Positions 42,277-52,753 are shown, counted from the first letter of the stretch. The stretch is 64,000 nucleotides of DNA from Acidisoma sp. L85 (GCF_009765865.1 NZ_LMUQ01000024.1:93175-157174); one strand, 5' to 3'. Notes: a model not told the origin generated them from the letters alone. A program made the numbers and translations.

Positions 42277-44730
42277 ATGAGCCTGCGTATTCGCTGGAGA
42301 TTGCTGCCAACTCTGGCCGCGAGCTTCGGCTTGGCCACCAATTCGATCCTGCCATTCCCGGCTTTGGCGCAGACCGCCGTGCCTCCGCCACCGGCCCCGA
42401 CCGCCGATGTGCCGGGCGCGACCTCAGGCGATCCGCCTGCGCGGGTCGGCTGGTTGTCGCAGCTTTCCGGTACTGTCTCTTTCCATAGCGCCGGCCAAGA
42501 CCAGTGGGTGACTGCGACACAGAACTATCCTGTCACGACCGGTGACGCCGTATGGACGCAGCCGCAAAGCGCTGCGTCCATCATGGTCGATTCCAGCCGG
42601 ATGGCGATGGCCGCTGGAACGGAAGTCACAGCACAGGAGATCAATCAGAACACGGTTGATGCGGTGTTGTCGCAGGGCGAGATCTTTCTAAATCTCGTCG
42701 CGATGCAGCCAGGCCAAACCGTGGTAATTCAAACGCCTCGCGGTACGGCACAAATCACCGGAAATGGCGAATACGAAATTTATGCCGGCGACACCACCAC
42801 GCCAACTTATGTGACCGCGGTCGTCGGCTCGATTCAGTTCACCGGGCTGGGTTCGTCAGCGCCGCAGACGGTGGGGGCACAGCAGACGGCCGAGATTTCG
42901 GGCGACAATCCGGTACAGGTACAACTCGTTGCCATGCAGCAGGACGAGTTTCTAACGAACATGCTGCAACAGGTCGCGCCGCCGCCTCCGCCAACAGCCG
43001 CTCAAGCGCCGCCGGTCTGCGCGCAGATGACGGGCGCCGCCGTGCTCACGCAATACGGCTCGTGGAAACCGCAGCCGCAATATGGCACGGTCTGGTTTCC
43101 TCATGTCGCCTCTGGCTGGGTGCCCTATCGTGAGGGCCATTGGGCTTATGTGCAGCCGTGGGGCTGGACCTGGGTCGATAACGCGCCTTGGGGCTTCGCA
43201 CCTTTTCATTATGGGCGCTGGTCGCAATTCGATGGGCAATGGGGCTGGATACCGCAACCCGTCGCGGAACCCGGCTACGGCCAAGGTTATGGCTACGGCT
43301 ATAACTATAGTGAGAGCCAAGGGTATTACGCGCAGCCGGGTTATGTCGCGCCCGCCCCTGCCTATTCACCAGCACTCGTAACGTTTCTAGGCGCGGCCGC
43401 AGGGGCCGCCGTCGGCGTCCTTGCCGCCAATGCCTGGAGCAATGGCTCTATCGGCTGGGCGCCGCTTGGCCCTCGCGAGCCTTATTATCCACCTTACCGC
43501 GTAAGCCCGCGTTATTTCCAGTCGTACAATCAGCCCTATGTACCGAACTACAATCAATTTGTTCAGCGCAACGTCAATATCGTCAATAATCGCGTCGAAT
43601 ATCGCAATACGACCATTAACAACTTCAACAACGGCGCGGGCCAGGCCGGGCGGGAAGGGCAATTCGCCAATAGGCAGGGCGCAACCTTTGTCCCGACCGC
43701 CGCCATGATGAATTCGCGGCAGGTCCGTGGTGAGGTTCAGCCTGTTCCGCAAGGGGAATTGCGGCCATTCCGGGCAATCGACGGTCAGGCATTGCCGCGA
43801 CCGACCGTGCAGACAGCGGGCGTCGATCCGGCGCTGGCGCGGCGGCTTAACCTGCCCCAGGTGCCGGGCGCCGCGCTCCGATCTGGAGCACCCGGCCCGG
43901 CGATCCGGCAGGTGCCAGGAGTGGAACGCGGTCACGCTCCGCCGCCGCCCTTGGTGCCCCATGCCCAATTCGCCCCGAGTTTCCGTGGCGGCGCACCTCA
44001 AGCGCCGGGCGTACCGGCTCCAGGGATCGTGCCCGGCGCGCCGGGCAATGCCCGAGGCGGTGTTCCGCTGCCAGGCCAGCCGCAAGCGCCTCGCATCGGC
44101 GAGCCGAACCTCCGGCCAAACGCTCCAGTTCCGGGCGTTCCTCAGCTTCCTCGGCCCGGCGTCACGAACTCGCGCCCCGGCGTAGTCGCCCCGCCCGTTA
44201 TCCCCGGCGCGGCGGCTCCTCGTCCCGGCGTGACCGCGGCGCCTGCTATTCCCGGCGCCACGAACGGTGCGCCTCGGCCCCAGTTCCGGCCGGCGGCTCC
44301 CGGCGCGGCCCCGCGGGAACCCGGCTTGCGTAATCAACCCGCGCCGGGTGCCGTCCCCCCGAGAGGCACGCCACCGACGATGCCGGTCGCTCGTCCCCCA
44401 TCGCCGAACCCGGCGGCGCCGCGTCAGGCGCTACCGCCAGCCGCTGAGGCCAGGCCGCAGGCGCCACGCCCACAAGCGCCGCGCATGCAGGCGCCGCAGG
44501 TCGCAGCACCCCGCCCGCCGCAACAAGCGCCACGCGCCGAAGCGCCTAGGCCACCCGCGCCGCAGCGCATGGAGGCGCCGCGGGCCGCGGCCCCTCGCCC
44601 CGTCGCGCCACGCATGGAAGCACCCCGCCCGCCGCCGCGCATGGAGGCGCCTCGCCAAGCGCCCCGTATGGAAGCACCTCGTCAGGCGCCACGCGCTGAG
44701 GTGAGGCCACCCGGTCCCCAACGGCGCTGA
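42277..44730 (+). CDS. FecR-domain/DUF6600 secreted protein with a long Pro/Ala-rich tail
   Basis: I chose ATG at 42277, which gives a signal peptide (about 31 residues, ending PALAQ) and 817 residues. After a Pro-rich linker comes a FecR-like beta domain (residues about 50-220: LSGTVSFHSAGQDQW, IQTPRGTAQITGNGEYEIY). A DUF6600 domain follows (GTVWFPHVASGWVPYREGHWAYVQPWGWTWVDNAPWGFAPFHYGRW). The centre is Tyr/Gln-rich with a short hydrophobic helix, and the C-terminal 300 residues are low-complexity Pro/Ala/Arg with RMEAPR repeats. It is probably a large periplasmic or surface protein; the exact role is unknown. Confidence 0.8.
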   Translation: MSLRIRWRLLPTLAASFGLATNSILPFPALAQTAVPPPPAPTADVPGATSGDPPARVGWLSQLSGTVSFHSAGQDQWVTATQNYPVTTGDAVWTQPQSAASIMVDSSRMAMAAGTEVTAQEINQNTVDAVLSQGEIFLNLVAMQPGQTVVIQTPRGTAQITGNGEYEIYAGDTTTPTYVTAVVGSIQFTGLGSSAPQTVGAQQTAEISGDNPVQVQLVAMQQDEFLTNMLQQVAPPPPPTAAQAPPVCAQMTGAAVLTQYGSWKPQPQYGTVWFPHVASGWVPYREGHWAYVQPWGWTWVDNAPWGFAPFHYGRWSQFDGQWGWIPQPVAEPGYGQGYGYGYNYSESQGYYAQPGYVAPAPAYSPALVTFLGAAAGAAVGVLAANAWSNGSIGWAPLGPREPYYPPYRVSPRYFQSYNQPYVPNYNQFVQRNVNIVNNRVEYRNTTINNFNNGAGQAGREGQFANRQGATFVPTAAMMNSRQVRGEVQPVPQGELRPFRAIDGQALPRPTVQTAGVDPALARRLNLPQVPGAALRSGAPGPAIRQVPGVERGHAPPPPLVPHAQFAPSFRGGAPQAPGVPAPGIVPGAPGNARGGVPLPGQPQAPRIGEPNLRPNAPVPGVPQLPRPGVTNSRPGVVAPPVIPGAAAPRPGVTAAPAIPGATNGAPRPQFRPAAPGAAPREPGLRNQPAPGAVPPRGTPPTMPVARPPSPNPAAPRQALPPAAEARPQAPRPQAPRMQAPQVAAPRPPQQAPRAEAPRPPAPQRMEAPRAAAPRPVAPRMEAPRPPPRMEAPRQAPRMEAPRQAPRAEVRPPGPQRR

Positions 44731-44781
44731 GCGATTTCGACCGACCCAATTCCGTAACCAACTCTTCTGACGCACGCGACG

Positions 44782-44814
44782 CACCCGGATGACGCAGCCG
44801 CCGTCATCCGGGTG
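44782..44814 (+). terminator. Strong hairpin terminator behind the FecR/DUF6600 gene
   Basis: A perfect 13-bp stem CACCCGGATGACG/CGTCATCCGGGTG with a seven-base loop lies about 50 bp after the stop at 44730. The following TCCTTGT is only weakly T-rich. It separates the gene from gnd downstream. Confidence 0.72.
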
Positions 44815-44914
44815 TCCTTGTGACATTGCCGGTTGGCCTGAACGGGTCGGGTAGCCTAGGCGGCCATACGCCTATATCGTTAGCTCTCCGACGCGGCACG
44901 TCAGGGGAAGCAGG

Positions 44915-45910
44915 ATGCAGCTGGGTATGATCGGCCTGGGCCGGATGGGCGGCAATATCGCCCGGCGGCTCATCAATAACGGCCATGAAGTGGCTGTTTA
45001 CGACGTCAACCCAAAGAGCGTGGCGGAACTCGCCGCCGCGCAGGCCAAACCCGCTGATTCCCTAGAAGGCCTGGTCCAGGCATTGACCACGCCGCGCGCC
45101 GTCTGGGTCATGCTCCCGGCCGGGAACATAACCGAAAGCACAATCGAAACGCTGTCCGGCCTGCTCGAGGCGGGCGACACCATCATCGACGGCGGCAATA
45201 CCTTCTACAAGGACGACATTCGCCGCGCGAAAGCGCTGTTGTCCAAAGGCATTCACTATGTCGATGTCGGCACCTCCGGCGGCGTCTGGGGCGTCGAGCG
45301 TGGGTATTGCATGATGATTGGCGGCGAGAAGGCCGTGGTGGATCGCCTCGACCCGATCTTCGGCACTTTGGCCCCCGGTCTTGGGAATATCGAGCGCACG
45401 CCCGGCTACAAAGGCGATCCGCGGGCCGAGCGCGGCTATATCCATTCCGGGCCACCCGGCGCCGGGCACTTCGTAAAGATGGTGCATAACGGCATCGAAT
45501 ACGGCCTGATGCAGGCCTATGCCGAGGGCTTCGACATCCTGCGCGGCAAGTCCTCGACCAAGCTCCCAACCGATGAACAATTCACCATCGACTTGCCTGA
45601 CACGGCGGAAGTCTGGCGACGTGGCAGCGTGATCTCTTCCTGGCTGCTCGACCTCACCTCCATGGCGCTGACGGAAAGTCCGGCACTCGAGGAGTTCACC
45701 GGTGCGGTGGATGATTCCGGCGAAGGCCGCTGGACGATCAATGCGGCGATTGAGGAAGCGGTTCCGGCAGACGTGCTGACGGCCGCGCTTTTCGCACGCT
45801 TCCGCAGCCGCATCGACCACAGCTTCGGCGACAAGTTGCTGTCGGCGATGCGCAACAAGTTCGGCGGCCATGTCGAGGGTCACAGCAACGCACCGAGTAT
45901 CCGTTCATGA
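44915..45910 (+). CDS. gnd: 6-phosphogluconate dehydrogenase, decarboxylating, short form
   Basis: This 331-residue enzyme oxidises 6-phosphogluconate to ribulose 5-phosphate and CO2. It starts with the Rossmann motif [16 protein letters not shown] and has the [26 protein letters not shown] and DYGE-type residues of the short (roughly 300-330-residue, often NAD-preferring) Gnd form, not the 470-residue long form. Its stop overlaps the zwf start (ATGA). Gnd, Zwf and the ROK kinase together form an oxidative pentose phosphate operon. Confidence 0.95.
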   Translation: MQLGMIGLGRMGGNIARRLINNGHEVAVYDVNPKSVAELAAAQAKPADSLEGLVQALTTPRAVWVMLPAGNITESTIETLSGLLEAGDTIIDGGNTFYKDDIRRAKALLSKGIHYVDVGTSGGVWGVERGYCMMIGGEKAVVDRLDPIFGTLAPGLGNIERTPGYKGDPRAERGYIHSGPPGAGHFVKMVHNGIEYGLMQAYAEGFDILRGKSSTKLPTDEQFTIDLPDTAEVWRRGSVISSWLLDLTSMALTESPALEEFTGAVDDSGEGRWTINAAIEEAVPADVLTAALFARFRSRIDHSFGDKLLSAMRNKFGGHVEGHSNAPSIRS

Positions 45911-47439
45911 GCACTGAAACCGCCACGGCTAAAAAGCCGCCTGTCGCTCCTCCTTGCGCTCTGGTCATTTTCGGCGCCGGTGGAGACCTCACCAAACGAC
46001 TGGTCATGCCAGCGATCTACAATCTTTGCGTCTCCAATCTCCTGCCCAAGAATTTCGTGATCCTGGGTGTCGATATGGCGCAACAGGATGCCCCCACCTG
46101 GGCGAAGGGGATGCATGACTTCCTCGAAGCCAGCCTGAGCCGCGGTGGCGAAGGCACGGCTGCGAACGAGGTAATCAACGAGGCGGCCTGGAGCCATATC
46201 GCCAAAAACCTGAGCTATCTCCAAGGCGACCTGACCAAGCAGGATACCTTCGAGCAGCTCGCGCAACGTCTCAAGGCGCTCGACGCCGAGCATCAACTCG
46301 GTGGCAACGTTGTGTTCTACCTCGCCGTTGCCGAGCGCTTCTTTGGTTCGACAGTCGAGCATCTGGGGGCCGCGAAGCTCACGGAGGAACCGGAAGGCTC
46401 CTTCCGGCGCGTAGTCATCGAGAAGCCCTTTGGCCATGATCTCGCTTCGGCTACAGCGCTCGACGCCCAGGTGCTGAGCGTGCTGACCGAAGAGCAGGTC
46501 TACCGGATCGACCATTTCCTCGGGAAGGAGACGGTTCAGAACATCATGGCGCTGCGCTTCGCCAACGGGATGTTCGAGCCGATGTGGAACCGCGACCGCA
46601 TCGACCATGTGCAGATCACGGTCGCCGAGACCGTGGGCGTCGAGCGGCGCGGCAAGTTTTACGAGGCCACCGGTGCGATGAGGGACATGGTGCCGAACCA
46701 TGTCTTCCAGTTGCTCGCCATGACCGCGATGGAACCGCCACCGGCTTTCGACGCCGACTCGATCCGCGCGAAGAAGGCGGAGGTATTCTCCTCGATGCAT
46801 CCGCTCAAGCTTGAGGATGCGGTGCGCGGGCAATACGCGGCGGGGACGCTCGGAGATCAGGCGGTGCAGGGCTATCGCAGCGAGCCGGATGTCGATCCCA
46901 ACAGCAATACCGAGACCTTCGTCTCGATGCGGCTATCCATCGACAATTGGCGCTGGGCGGGGGTGCCTTTTTACCTCCGCACCGGCAAGCGGATGACCAA
47001 GCGCAAAACCGAGATCGCCATCCGCTTCAAGCAAGCGCCTTACGCGATGTTCCGGGATACACCGGTGGATACGCTGGGCGAGAATTGGCTGATCATCCAG
47101 ATCCAGCCCGAGGAAGGCATGAAGCTGCGCTTCAACGCGAAGAAGCCTGGGCCGATGCTGACCTTCGAGAAAGTCGCCATGAGCTTCAACTACGACGACT
47201 GGTTCAGCCAGGCGCCGGCGACCGGCTACGAAACACTGCTGTTCGATGTCTTCATCGGCGACGCGATGCTGTTCCAGCGCGCCGACCAGATGGAAGCGGC
47301 CTGGAAGGTGGTGCAGCCTGTTCTCGACTCCTGGGCGAAACCTGAGACCGAGTTCCCGAACTATGCCGCGGGCAGCGCCGGGCCGAAAGCATCCGACGAT
47401 CTTCTGGCGGAAGATGGCCGAAGCTGGCTGCCGATCTGA
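45907..47439 (+). CDS. zwf: Glucose-6-phosphate dehydrogenase
   Basis: The 510-residue enzyme oxidises glucose 6-phosphate to 6-phosphogluconolactone. It has the N-terminal NAD(P)-binding motif [10 protein letters not shown] and the active-site signature RIDHFLGKE, plus the YKNW-type [19 protein letters not shown] segment. Length and layout are normal. The start overlaps the gnd stop, which means both are made from one transcript. About 150 bp separate it from the ROK kinase gene. Confidence 0.96.
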   Translation: MSTETATAKKPPVAPPCALVIFGAGGDLTKRLVMPAIYNLCVSNLLPKNFVILGVDMAQQDAPTWAKGMHDFLEASLSRGGEGTAANEVINEAAWSHIAKNLSYLQGDLTKQDTFEQLAQRLKALDAEHQLGGNVVFYLAVAERFFGSTVEHLGAAKLTEEPEGSFRRVVIEKPFGHDLASATALDAQVLSVLTEEQVYRIDHFLGKETVQNIMALRFANGMFEPMWNRDRIDHVQITVAETVGVERRGKFYEATGAMRDMVPNHVFQLLAMTAMEPPPAFDADSIRAKKAEVFSSMHPLKLEDAVRGQYAAGTLGDQAVQGYRSEPDVDPNSNTETFVSMRLSIDNWRWAGVPFYLRTGKRMTKRKTEIAIRFKQAPYAMFRDTPVDTLGENWLIIQIQPEEGMKLRFNAKKPGPMLTFEKVAMSFNYDDWFSQAPATGYETLLFDVFIGDAMLFQRADQMEAAWKVVQPVLDSWAKPETEFPNYAAGSAGPKASDDLLAEDGRSWLPI

Positions 47440-47586
47440 GGTGCGGGCAAGACCGGGCTCGCGAACAGGCGTGAGTACGCGAAGCCCGGTGAGCGCCATC
47501 AAGGCGGCGCGCGGCGAAGAATTCGGCGCAAGCCGCACACAGGCGGCATGTGATCGTTCGAATCACGCTGCATAAGGGAGGTCGAG

Positions 47587-48381
47587 ATGGCGAAACGGAG
47601 CGAGGCGCGCCCGCAGGCTACCACGGAAGCGACCGATGCCGCGGGACCGGGCATTCTCGGCATCGACATCGGCGGCACCGGACTCAAAGCCTCGGTGATC
47701 GACAATAATGGCAAGATGCTTGCCGAGAAAGTGCGCGTGAGCACGCCGCACCCCTCTCCGCCCGGCGTGCTCGTAGAGGCGATCGCGCAGTTGGTGACGC
47801 CGCTGCCACCCTATGACCGCATCGCCATCGGCTTTCCCGGCGCCGTGCGAGACAACACGATCCTGACCGCTCCTCATCTCGGCGAGGAAGTTTGGCACGG
47901 TGTCGATCTTGCGGCACTCGTCACTGAGCGCCTGGGCAAGCCCACAAGGGTTGTGAATGACGCGGAGATGCAGGGTCTCGCCGTCATCGAGGGGAAAGGC
48001 CTGGAGTTCATCCTCACCCTCGGCACCGGCTGCGGCACGGGCATTTTCCACAATGGCGAACTCGCCCCGCATCTCGAACTTTCGACGCATCCCGTGCATG
48101 GCGACAAGACCTACGACCTTTATGTCGGCGCTGAGGCGCTCAAAAAGGTCGGCAAGAAGCGCTGGAACAAGCGGGTGCAGAAGGTCGTCGCGATCGTCGA
48201 GGCGCTGACGCATTACGACCATTTGTTCATTGGCGGAGGCAATTCGCGGCTCGTGACGTTCGATCTGCCCTCCAACATCACTCTGGTCTCCAACGAGGCC
48301 GGCATTGACGGCGGAGCGCGGCTATGGGGCGCCAATAGCGGCGACCGGCACCAGCACAGCGTGACGGCGGACAAGACCTAG
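47587..48381 (+). CDS. ROK family sugar kinase, polyphosphate-glucokinase-like
   Basis: The 264-residue protein has the ROK ATP/phosphate-binding motif GIDIGGTGLKASV near residue 22, VNDAEMQGL and the LGTGCGTGIF loop, and then HPVHGDKTYDLYVG. The overall pattern resembles polyphosphate glucokinase PpgK, which uses polyphosphate or ATP to make glucose 6-phosphate. It lacks the CXCGxxGC zinc motif of many ROK kinases. Location right after gnd and zwf fits supply of glucose 6-phosphate; the phosphate donor cannot be read off. Confidence 0.86.
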   Translation: MAKRSEARPQATTEATDAAGPGILGIDIGGTGLKASVIDNNGKMLAEKVRVSTPHPSPPGVLVEAIAQLVTPLPPYDRIAIGFPGAVRDNTILTAPHLGEEVWHGVDLAALVTERLGKPTRVVNDAEMQGLAVIEGKGLEFILTLGTGCGTGIFHNGELAPHLELSTHPVHGDKTYDLYVGAEALKKVGKKRWNKRVQKVVAIVEALTHYDHLFIGGGNSRLVTFDLPSNITLVSNEAGIDGGARLWGANSGDRHQHSVTADKT

Positions 48382-48392
48382 CGCCACGCCAG

Positions 48393-48890
48393 ATGCCGCC
48401 GCCGGAAGTCCTGCGTTTCGCGCTGAGCGGCGGCATGCCAAACCATCCGCATCTGCCTGCGCTGCTCTATCGTGGCGCGGTCGCGCCGCAAGCGGGCCCG
48501 GCGGCGCAGGAGACGCTTTTCGCGCGCAGCGGCTGGCCGCCGCAATGGCGTGACGGCGTCTACGACTTCCACCACTTCCACTCCGCCGCGCATGAAGTGC
48601 TGGGCATCGCTGGCGGAGGTGCGCGGTTGCTGCTGGGCGGCCCCTCCGGTCAGGCGGTGACTGTAACGGCTGGCGATGTCGTCTTGCTGCCCGCCGGGAC
48701 GGGTCACCGTTTGCTGGAAGCGACCGATGAGTTTCTCGTCGTCGGCGCCTATCCACCGGGCCAGAGCGCGGATATCGAGCGCGGCCCCGCCACCCTCGCG
48801 ATGATCAAACGCATCGCAATGCTACCGTTCCCAAACTGCGGCCCAGTCGGGCCGGACGAGACTTATGAGAGGTTGTGGTGCAAAGCCTGA
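48393..48890 (+). CDS. Cupin-domain protein, YjlB-like
   Basis: The 165-residue protein has a single cupin barrel. The first motif is YDFHHFHSAAHEVLGIAGG (H-x-H...E) and the second is PAGTGHRLLEATDEFLVVGAYP. It resembles YjlB-type proteins of unknown function. The metal ligands expected of a cupin are present. It follows the ROK kinase by 11 bp and probably shares its transcript, so a sugar-related role is possible. Confidence 0.8.
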   Translation: MPPPEVLRFALSGGMPNHPHLPALLYRGAVAPQAGPAAQETLFARSGWPPQWRDGVYDFHHFHSAAHEVLGIAGGGARLLLGGPSGQAVTVTAGDVVLLPAGTGHRLLEATDEFLVVGAYPPGQSADIERGPATLAMIKRIAMLPFPNCGPVGPDETYERLWCKA

Positions 48891-49016
48891 GACTGCGCGC
48901 AGCCCGCTCATGCGGCGGCATCGGAGAGGGCTCGGTTTCGGAACGGCGTGTCGTATTAGCGTTTGGGTAAACCATTGCGATTACGCCTGAGACCCCGCGA
49001 CCTCCTAGGCGATTCA

Positions 49017-49742
49017 ATGACGCAGGTGCAGATGCCCGTCTGGCTCGGGCCTTATCTCATGGGCGATGCGTCCCCCCTCTCCGGAGGCGCCTTCTCGCGC
49101 GCTCTCGCCTCAGTCCAAAACTCGACACGCCATACTAACGGACGCGCAGAGCGTCGAGACCGCGCCGCCGAGCGGATCAGCAAATTCTCTCCCAAGCAGA
49201 GCAATCCCGAATCCTGCGCGTCGGCGGTTTTGCTATGCGCTTGCCTGGAGATGAAGCTCATTCCGCCCGTCAACCGTCACGAGCAGAAGGCTATCGAGGC
49301 CAGCTTCTTCCGGGAAATGGTTCGTCTAAAAGAGGCGCCCGCGAGGGACGGTGGCGTGACCAATCTTTCCGTCGCCCGCGTAGCTAAGATGATGGGGATA
49401 GAAAGCACGATCAGCCTGTCGACGACCACAAACCCCGGAAAAGACGGACACGAGCAGGCGTATCTATTGAGCCGTGCGAAAGCCGCTGGGATTAATGTGG
49501 AGGCAGGGCGGCCGATCGATCGGATCGACAATACATGCCGCCGAATCGTGATGGTCGATGCAAGCGTTAAAGGCGGCGACGTCTCGGGACACGCCTTGCT
49601 GGAGCGGCCCGACGGAAGCCTGATGGATCCGGCCGACGGCTCAAACCACCAAAGCCTCGCTCACCTCAACCGCACATTGGCTGATCGTGGGATCAGCTAT
49701 CGGCCATTTGGCGTGACGATCAACCTCAAGCGCCCCAACTGA
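49017..49742 (+). CDS. Orphan protein with a Cys-His-Asp peptidase-like pattern, 241 residues
   Basis: Starting at ATG 49017, the protein lacks a Sec signal and membrane segments, and its first 60 residues look disordered. It contains a helix-forming NPESCASAVLLCACLEM segment (Cys67), and later SGHALLERPDGSLMDPADG (His192, Asp204). This Cys...His...Asp order and the GHxxxxxxxxGxxxDP layout are seen in papain-like and C39/C58-type peptidases and transglutaminases. The residues are my inference. The gene stands alone between the cupin and ugd, with less GC-biased codons than either, as with the other orphan genes. Confidence 0.65.
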   Translation: MTQVQMPVWLGPYLMGDASPLSGGAFSRALASVQNSTRHTNGRAERRDRAAERISKFSPKQSNPESCASAVLLCACLEMKLIPPVNRHEQKAIEASFFREMVRLKEAPARDGGVTNLSVARVAKMMGIESTISLSTTTNPGKDGHEQAYLLSRAKAAGINVEAGRPIDRIDNTCRRIVMVDASVKGGDVSGHALLERPDGSLMDPADGSNHQSLAHLNRTLADRGISYRPFGVTINLKRPN

Positions 49743-49748
49743 TCCGGA

Positions 49749-51095
49749 TCACGCCGCGCCCCGCCGCGCCGCTTCCTCGACCGGCGGTAGAGCGCGGCCG
49801 ATCGCGTGATAGGCGAAGCCAGCCATGCGGATCGCGACCGGATCGAAAATGTTGCGCAGATCGACGATGACGCTTCCGCGCATCAGGGCCTTCAGCCGCA
49901 AGGGCGCAACCGCGCGGAAGACGTTCCATTCCGTCACCACCACCAAAGCATCGGCGCCAGTCACGGCCTCGATCGGATCGCTCGCGTAGATCACCCCCGG
50001 CGGCAGATGCGGCTTCGCCTGCTCCATCCCTTCCGGGTCGAAGACGTGCAATTCAGCGCCATCCTCGACCAGACGGCTGACGATGGGGATCGACGGCGCA
50101 TCACGCATGTCGTCGGTCTCGGGCTTGAAGGTAAGCCCCCAGACCGCGATGCGCTTGCCTCGCACAGAGCCGCCGCAGGCAAGGATAACGCGCCGCGCCA
50201 TCGTGCTTTTGCGCGCGTCATTGACCGTGACAACAGTTTCGACGAGCCGTTGCGGCGCACCCGCATCCTGGCCGATGCGTGCCATGGCGAGCGTGTCCTT
50301 CGGAAAGCAGGAGCCACCGAAACCCGGGCCGGGATGCAGAAACTTCCGCCCGATCCGACCGTCCAGCCCCATCCCGCGCGCCACGTCATGGACATCCGCG
50401 CCGACCCGCTCGCAAAGATCGGCAACCTCGTTGATGAAGGTCACCTTCATCGCGAGGAAGGAGTTGGCGGCGTATTTCGTGAGTTCCGCCGTCTCGATCG
50501 AGGTTACGATGATCGGCGTCTCGATCAGGAAGAGCGGGCGATAGAGGGTGCGCAGGATCTCCGCCGCACGGTCGCTCTCGACGCCGATCACCACGCGGTC
50601 CGGCCGCATGAAATCCCCAATCGCATTGCCCTCGCGCAGGAATTCGGGATTCGAGGCGACATCGAAGTCGAGATCAGGCCGCGTCTCACGGACGATCTCA
50701 GCGACGCGCCGGCCGGTCCCGACCGGAACGGTCGATTTCGTTACAATGACGGCGTAATTCTTGAGCTTGCGCGCGACCTGCTGGGCGGCCTGGTACACGT
50801 AGGTAAGGTCGGCGTGACCATCGCCGCGCCGCGTCGGTGTGCCCACCGCGATGAAGACGACCTCCGCATCGGCAAGGCCTTCATCCATGTCACCCGTGAA
50901 GGAGAGGCGTCCGGCAGCGACATTCTCGGAAACCAGCCGGTCAAGCCCCGGCTCGAAGATCGGGATGCGGCCTTCCCTTAGCGCGCCGAGCTTGCGCTCA
51001 TCGGCCTCGACAATGGTGACCTCCATGCCGAATTCCGCGAAGCAGGCGCCGGACACCAAACCTACGTAGCCGCCGCCAATCATAGTGACACGCAA
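49749..51095 (-). CDS. ugd: UDP-glucose 6-dehydrogenase
   Basis: This 448-residue enzyme makes UDP-glucuronate from UDP-glucose for exopolysaccharide or LPS synthesis. It has the Rossmann start MIGGGYVGLVSGACFAEFG, SNPEFLREGNAIGDF, the ELTKYAANSFLAMKVTFINE segment, and the catalytic cysteine in PGFGGSCFPKDT. Length is normal. The gene is on the minus strand and ends against the orphan gene at 49742. The 146 bp upstream, towards the TSCPD protein, show no recognisable site. Confidence 0.96.
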   Translation of the reverse strand: MRVTMIGGGYVGLVSGACFAEFGMEVTIVEADERKLGALREGRIPIFEPGLDRLVSENVAAGRLSFTGDMDEGLADAEVVFIAVGTPTRRGDGHADLTYVYQAAQQVARKLKNYAVIVTKSTVPVGTGRRVAEIVRETRPDLDFDVASNPEFLREGNAIGDFMRPDRVVIGVESDRAAEILRTLYRPLFLIETPIIVTSIETAELTKYAANSFLAMKVTFINEVADLCERVGADVHDVARGMGLDGRIGRKFLHPGPGFGGSCFPKDTLAMARIGQDAGAPQRLVETVVTVNDARKSTMARRVILACGGSVRGKRIAVWGLTFKPETDDMRDAPSIPIVSRLVEDGAELHVFDPEGMEQAKPHLPPGVIYASDPIEAVTGADALVVVTEWNVFRAVAPLRLKALMRGSVIVDLRNIFDPVAIRMAGFAYHAIGRALPPVEEAARRGAA

Positions 51096-51241
51096 GCGCC
51101 CGCTCCTTTGGCTATGGCAGAGCCCGCCTTAACACATTGGACGGGGCCGCAACATTGCCGGCTCGGTTAGAATGTCTGACGGTACCGACTTAAAGATGGC
51201 GGATTCGCGTCTGGACCGGGGCGAGGCCGCAAGGAGTTAAA

Positions 51242-52753
51242 TCAGGAGACCAATCGCAGTTTGCGGCGGCGCGGCGCGGTGTCCTGCGGCAGGTCGAGCG
51301 GCAGCCAAGGCGATGCCGGCACCGGCTCCGGCATCTCGACCATCTCCGGCTTGGGCAAGTTGCGGCCAAGATGCGCGGCGGCGAGGTGGCGGAAGACATA
51401 GTCGATCAGCGATGTCGCTGAAGCCACGGCGACATCGCCCTCCACCGCTCCGCCGGGTCCGAAGCGCAGCCCGACAAAGGCCTCGACATAGGCTTCGAGC
51501 GGCACGCCGTGCTGCAGCCCGAGGCTGACCGCCTGGGCAAAGGCGTCCATCAGGCCGCGGAACGCCGGCCCCTCCTTGTGCAGCGCGATGCCGATCTCGC
51601 CGAGGCGACCATCCGGATACTCGGCCGTCGTGAGGTAAAGCCGGTGACCGCCAACCGTCGCCTTCTGCAGCGTGCCGCTGCGGCGCGCCGGCAGTTCGAC
51701 GGGCACAGCGGAGGGCGGCGAACCTGCGGCCGACAGCGCGGCCGGTGCAAGATCACTCAGCAGAAGAGGCGCGGCGATCGGCAGGATCGATTGTAGGGCG
51801 GCCGCCATGGCGGTCGCGGATTGCACTGAGCTTTCCGGCAAAAGATCCGCGCCGGTGAGTTGGGCCGCCAAGGCTGCCTCAACCGTCAGGCCGCGCGCGA
51901 CGAGGAAGGACGCGGTGGCACGGGTGAGCCGGCCCGTGGCATCGACTGGCGAGAAAGCCGGAGCCAAACCCAAGGTCTCTGCGCCCAGCAAGGCCGCGAC
52001 GACCGCATCCTCGCCGCCGAGCAGCGCTTCATGCGCGACGCGATTCAACGCCGCGGCATGGGCATGGGCGCGCGTGGCGGCAGCAGAGAGTGCCGGAAAG
52101 GCGGCCACACTCCGCGGCGCGGGCCAAGGTTGCGGGGAAATCTCGCGCTGGGTGACATCAACTAGGTGAGCTGACGCGGAATCGGCCGCGCCCCGCAGAA
52201 GGCTGGCAACCAATACCGCCGCCTGCCGCGCCGTCTCGCCGTCATAGAGCAGGCCGAGGCCGGCGAGCAGCCCATGCAGATCCGCGACTTCCAAGGCGAG
52301 CCTCGGCACGGAGGGATGGAGCAGCGTCAGGCATTCAACCGCCATGGCGACGTCGCGCGCGAAAGCCGCATCGTCGAAGCCGGTTACCGGGTCGAGGTAG
52401 GCGGGCAGGTTCAGGATGAAGCCGGGTTGTTCGATGGCGCCTGACCCGCTGGTCCATATCGCGCTCGAAGGCGCGGCTCGCCGCATGACAAGCGCCTGTT
52501 CGAGGCGCGTGGCGAGATCGGCGCCCGCCCCCGTCGCGCGACATTCGGCCGCCCGCGCCGCACGACGGATCCACGCCTCGGCGAGATTCGGCAGAGAAAC
52601 TGCGCCGGACGGTGGCGCAAGCGCCGCGACTGCTGACGCTGCCGCATCGTCCCATGACGCGGGTAGAGTGACGCGCCGTGGCGCGTCATCCACCTCAGCG
52701 GCGGCATTAACCTCGCGCAGTCGTACGCCCTGCCAAGCTTTGGTCGTTCTCAT
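51242..52753 (-). CDS. TSCPD-domain protein, degenerate NrdJ-like ribonucleotide-reductase relative
   Basis: The start is ATG at 52753 ([10 protein letters not shown]), giving 503 residues. The middle part recalls class II reductases ([22 protein letters not shown]). The C-terminal part [72 protein letters not shown] matches the NrdJ C-terminal (TSCPD) region. The catalytic NLCxE-type cysteine cluster of the reductase core is not visible, so it is probably not an active reductase. Such stand-alone proteins are widespread in Rhodospirillales and Rhodobacterales; the function is unknown. It is divergent from NDUFA12. Confidence 0.82.
   Translation of the reverse strand: MRTTKAWQGVRLREVNAAAEVDDAPRRVTLPASWDDAAASAVAALAPPSGAVSLPNLAEAWIRRAARAAECRATGAGADLATRLEQALVMRRAAPSSAIWTSGSGAIEQPGFILNLPAYLDPVTGFDDAAFARDVAMAVECLTLLHPSVPRLALEVADLHGLLAGLGLLYDGETARQAAVLVASLLRGAADSASAHLVDVTQREISPQPWPAPRSVAAFPALSAAATRAHAHAAALNRVAHEALLGGEDAVVAALLGAETLGLAPAFSPVDATGRLTRATASFLVARGLTVEAALAAQLTGADLLPESSVQSATAMAAALQSILPIAAPLLLSDLAPAALSAAGSPPSAVPVELPARRSGTLQKATVGGHRLYLTTAEYPDGRLGEIGIALHKEGPAFRGLMDAFAQAVSLGLQHGVPLEAYVEAFVGLRFGPGGAVEGDVAVASATSLIDYVFRHLAAAHLGRNLPKPEMVEMPEPVPASPWLPLDLPQDTAPRRRKLRLVS

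Noticed and set aside
49806-50981. A 391-codon frame antisense to ugd
   Set aside because: Shadow of a strongly conserved enzyme gene, with no motif of its own.
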